Below are positions 63,326 to 64,000 of a stretch of 64,000 nt of DNA, in pieces. Position numbers and translations under genes: made by a program. This stretch comes from Echinicola marina. GTDB lineage: Bacteria; Bacteroidota; Bacteroidia; Cytophagales; Cyclobacteriaceae. Location: positions 3,221,501 to 3,285,500 of the forward strand of contig NZ_CP080025.1 in assembly GCF_020463795.1 (NCBI RefSeq), given 5' to 3'. The first letter of the stretch is position 1. The number at the start of each line of letters is the position of its first letter. A model generated the notes under the pieces. It did not search any database. It was not told the DNA's origin and was given only the letters and a program-made list of their open reading frames with translations.

Positions 63326-63694
63326 TTATTTGACGGATAGCACTTTCAACCTGCGAATTCCGGCTGGCATATTCCAGGAAACTTCCTTCCCTTTTTTTAC
63401 GCCTATCAAAGCAACAGCCAAGGGAGCCAGAAGTGATATTTTTCCTTCTTTGAGATTGGACTGGTTGGGAAGTACTATTTTGGCCTTTATAATATGAGCA
63501 TTGTCCATGTCCTGCACCTCTATCTCCGAGCCGATTTTCACGACGTCTTTGGGGACTTTGTTGTCCTCAACAATTTTACAATTGGCCAATTCTTCCTGTA
63601 ATTGCCGAAGGTCAATGTGAAATCCATTGGTGTTTCCAGAGATGATGATGTTTTTAATGGTTTGATAATCAGATTTTTTTATGATTGGTTTCAT
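63326..63694 (-). CDS. GreA/GreB C-terminal-domain protein, Rnk-like
   Basis: 122 residues from the ATG at 63694 (MKPIIKKSDYQTIKN); an in-frame ATG eight codons earlier adds an improbable extension. The C-terminal two thirds is the FKBP-like domain of transcript-cleavage factors (VVKIGSEIEVQDMD, KISLLAPLAVALIGVKKGKE, VSWNMPAGIRRLKVLSV). It has only a short N-terminal helical part instead of the full coiled-coil with acidic tip, so it should not cleave backtracked RNA; like Rnk it may bind RNA polymerase and modulate it. Confidence 0.85.
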   Translation of the reverse strand: MKPIIKKSDYQTIKNIIISGNTNGFHIDLRQLQEELANCKIVEDNKVPKDVVKIGSEIEVQDMDNAHIIKAKIVLPNQSNLKEGKISLLAPLAVALIGVKKGKEVSWNMPAGIRRLKVLSVK

Positions 63695-63793
63695 GATGTT
63701 GAAAATTTTGTAGAACATATGCGTTTAGGACATATTAAAAGCATGTCCCATTAGCCTGGCGTACCAGGTATAACCTTTACTATAAAAGGCAAA

Positions 63794-63820
63794 GCTCTCC
63801 ACTAACAGCTCGTGGAGAGC
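63794..63820 (-). terminator. Perfect hairpin near the window end, possible terminator of an off-window minus-strand gene
   Basis: GCTCTCCAC (63794-63802) and GTGGAGAGC (63812-63820) pair perfectly around a 9-nt loop; on the minus strand a T-rich TTTGCCTTTTAT follows. Weaker outer pairing CCTTTA/TAAAGG extends the structure. The remaining sequence to 64000 holds no gene that I can see; a smaller GGACAT/ATGTCC inverted repeat lies at 63728-63748 in the GreA-like promoter region. Confidence 0.5.
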
Positions 63821-64000
63821 AGCGTGATAAAGGCCTTGTTACATGAAAACAAAAGAATAACATCCTTGCCTGCAATGCAGGAACGCACTTCGTATGACTT
63901 TATATACTTGGTAGGTTTCAAGATGTTGATGAATTAGTGGGGGGATGTAAAAATGTAAACTTACGTTAACGTTTGGCTGTCTTGTCCTGTTGCTTACTAT

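Noticed and set aside
63297-63497. Open frame on the plus strand at the GreA-like gene
   Set aside because: Antisense to the GreA/Rnk-like gene and begins inside the terminator stem.

Overview
The window looks like a chromosomal stretch from a Bacteroidota bacterium, most likely a Cyclobacteriaceae-type relative of Echinicola, Cyclobacterium or Algoriphagus; the genus is an inference. The evidence is three SusC/SusD outer-membrane pairs, a hybrid two-component regulator with propeller repeats and an AraC output, an ECF sigma/FecR pair beside a SusC with an STN domain, many lipoboxes, and TAnnTTTG-type -7 promoter elements. I see no rRNA, tRNA, CRISPR array or phage module.

Layout. 1-6433 (minus strand): the start of a polysaccharide-lyase-like secreted protein, a DUF3823 lipoprotein, SusD and SusC, forming one end of a polysaccharide utilisation locus (PUL) with an 18-bp perfect palindrome upstream. 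7435-11858: an HlyB/HlyD/TolC-like export operon whose ATPase has an unusual Walker B. 11871-25036: a second PUL with a divergent hybrid two-component regulator, SusC, SusD, a GH30 enzyme and a GH2 enzyme; a twin TTTGTCCCCC repeat 22 bp apart lies in the divergent promoter region. 25308-29134: an FdhF/YdeP-type molybdopterin oxidoreductase and a Tat-exported Gfo/Idh/MocA oxidoreductase. 29440-36149: ECF sigma, FecR anti-sigma, SusC with STN, SusD. 36468-39630: an OmpR-type response regulator and kinase, a UspA-like protein and a small exported protein.

39633-42007 is a yoaK-like (DUF1275) gene split cleanly by a complete 1566-bp IS4-family element with 12-bp perfect inverted ends and an 11-bp target duplication. 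42266-47471 is a sugar-acid operon: FadR-type GntR regulator, KDPG/KDPGal aldolase, D-galactonate dehydratase, GntP permease and an SMP-30-type lactonase. It could process galactose derived from the GH30/GH2 locus, but the 2-keto-3-deoxygalactonate kinase is not in the window. 47691-50095 holds a TsdA-like dihaem cytochrome translationally overlapped by an outer-membrane barrel protein. 50924-54572 is a compact unit of response regulator, kinase, PepSY-like periplasmic protein and OprO/P-type porin, with matching tandem TTCCCAAATC-like boxes in front of both the regulator and the PepSY gene. 54725-56965 carries an alpha/beta-hydrolase-fold protein lacking the nucleophile serine, an oxidoreductase remnant and two small unknown proteins. 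57321-63106 holds a PhyH dioxygenase divergent from an AraC regulator, a monohaem cytochrome lipoprotein, a MITE-like palindromic element and a large NPCBM-containing candidate glycosidase. A GreA/Rnk-like C-terminal-domain protein ends the window.

The most unusual items are the IS insertion that supplies a new in-frame ATG to the gene it broke, the shared promoter architecture of the regulator/PepSY/porin unit (including a probably leaderless GTG-started regulator mRNA), the degenerate secretion ATPase, and the orphan NPCBM glycosidase.
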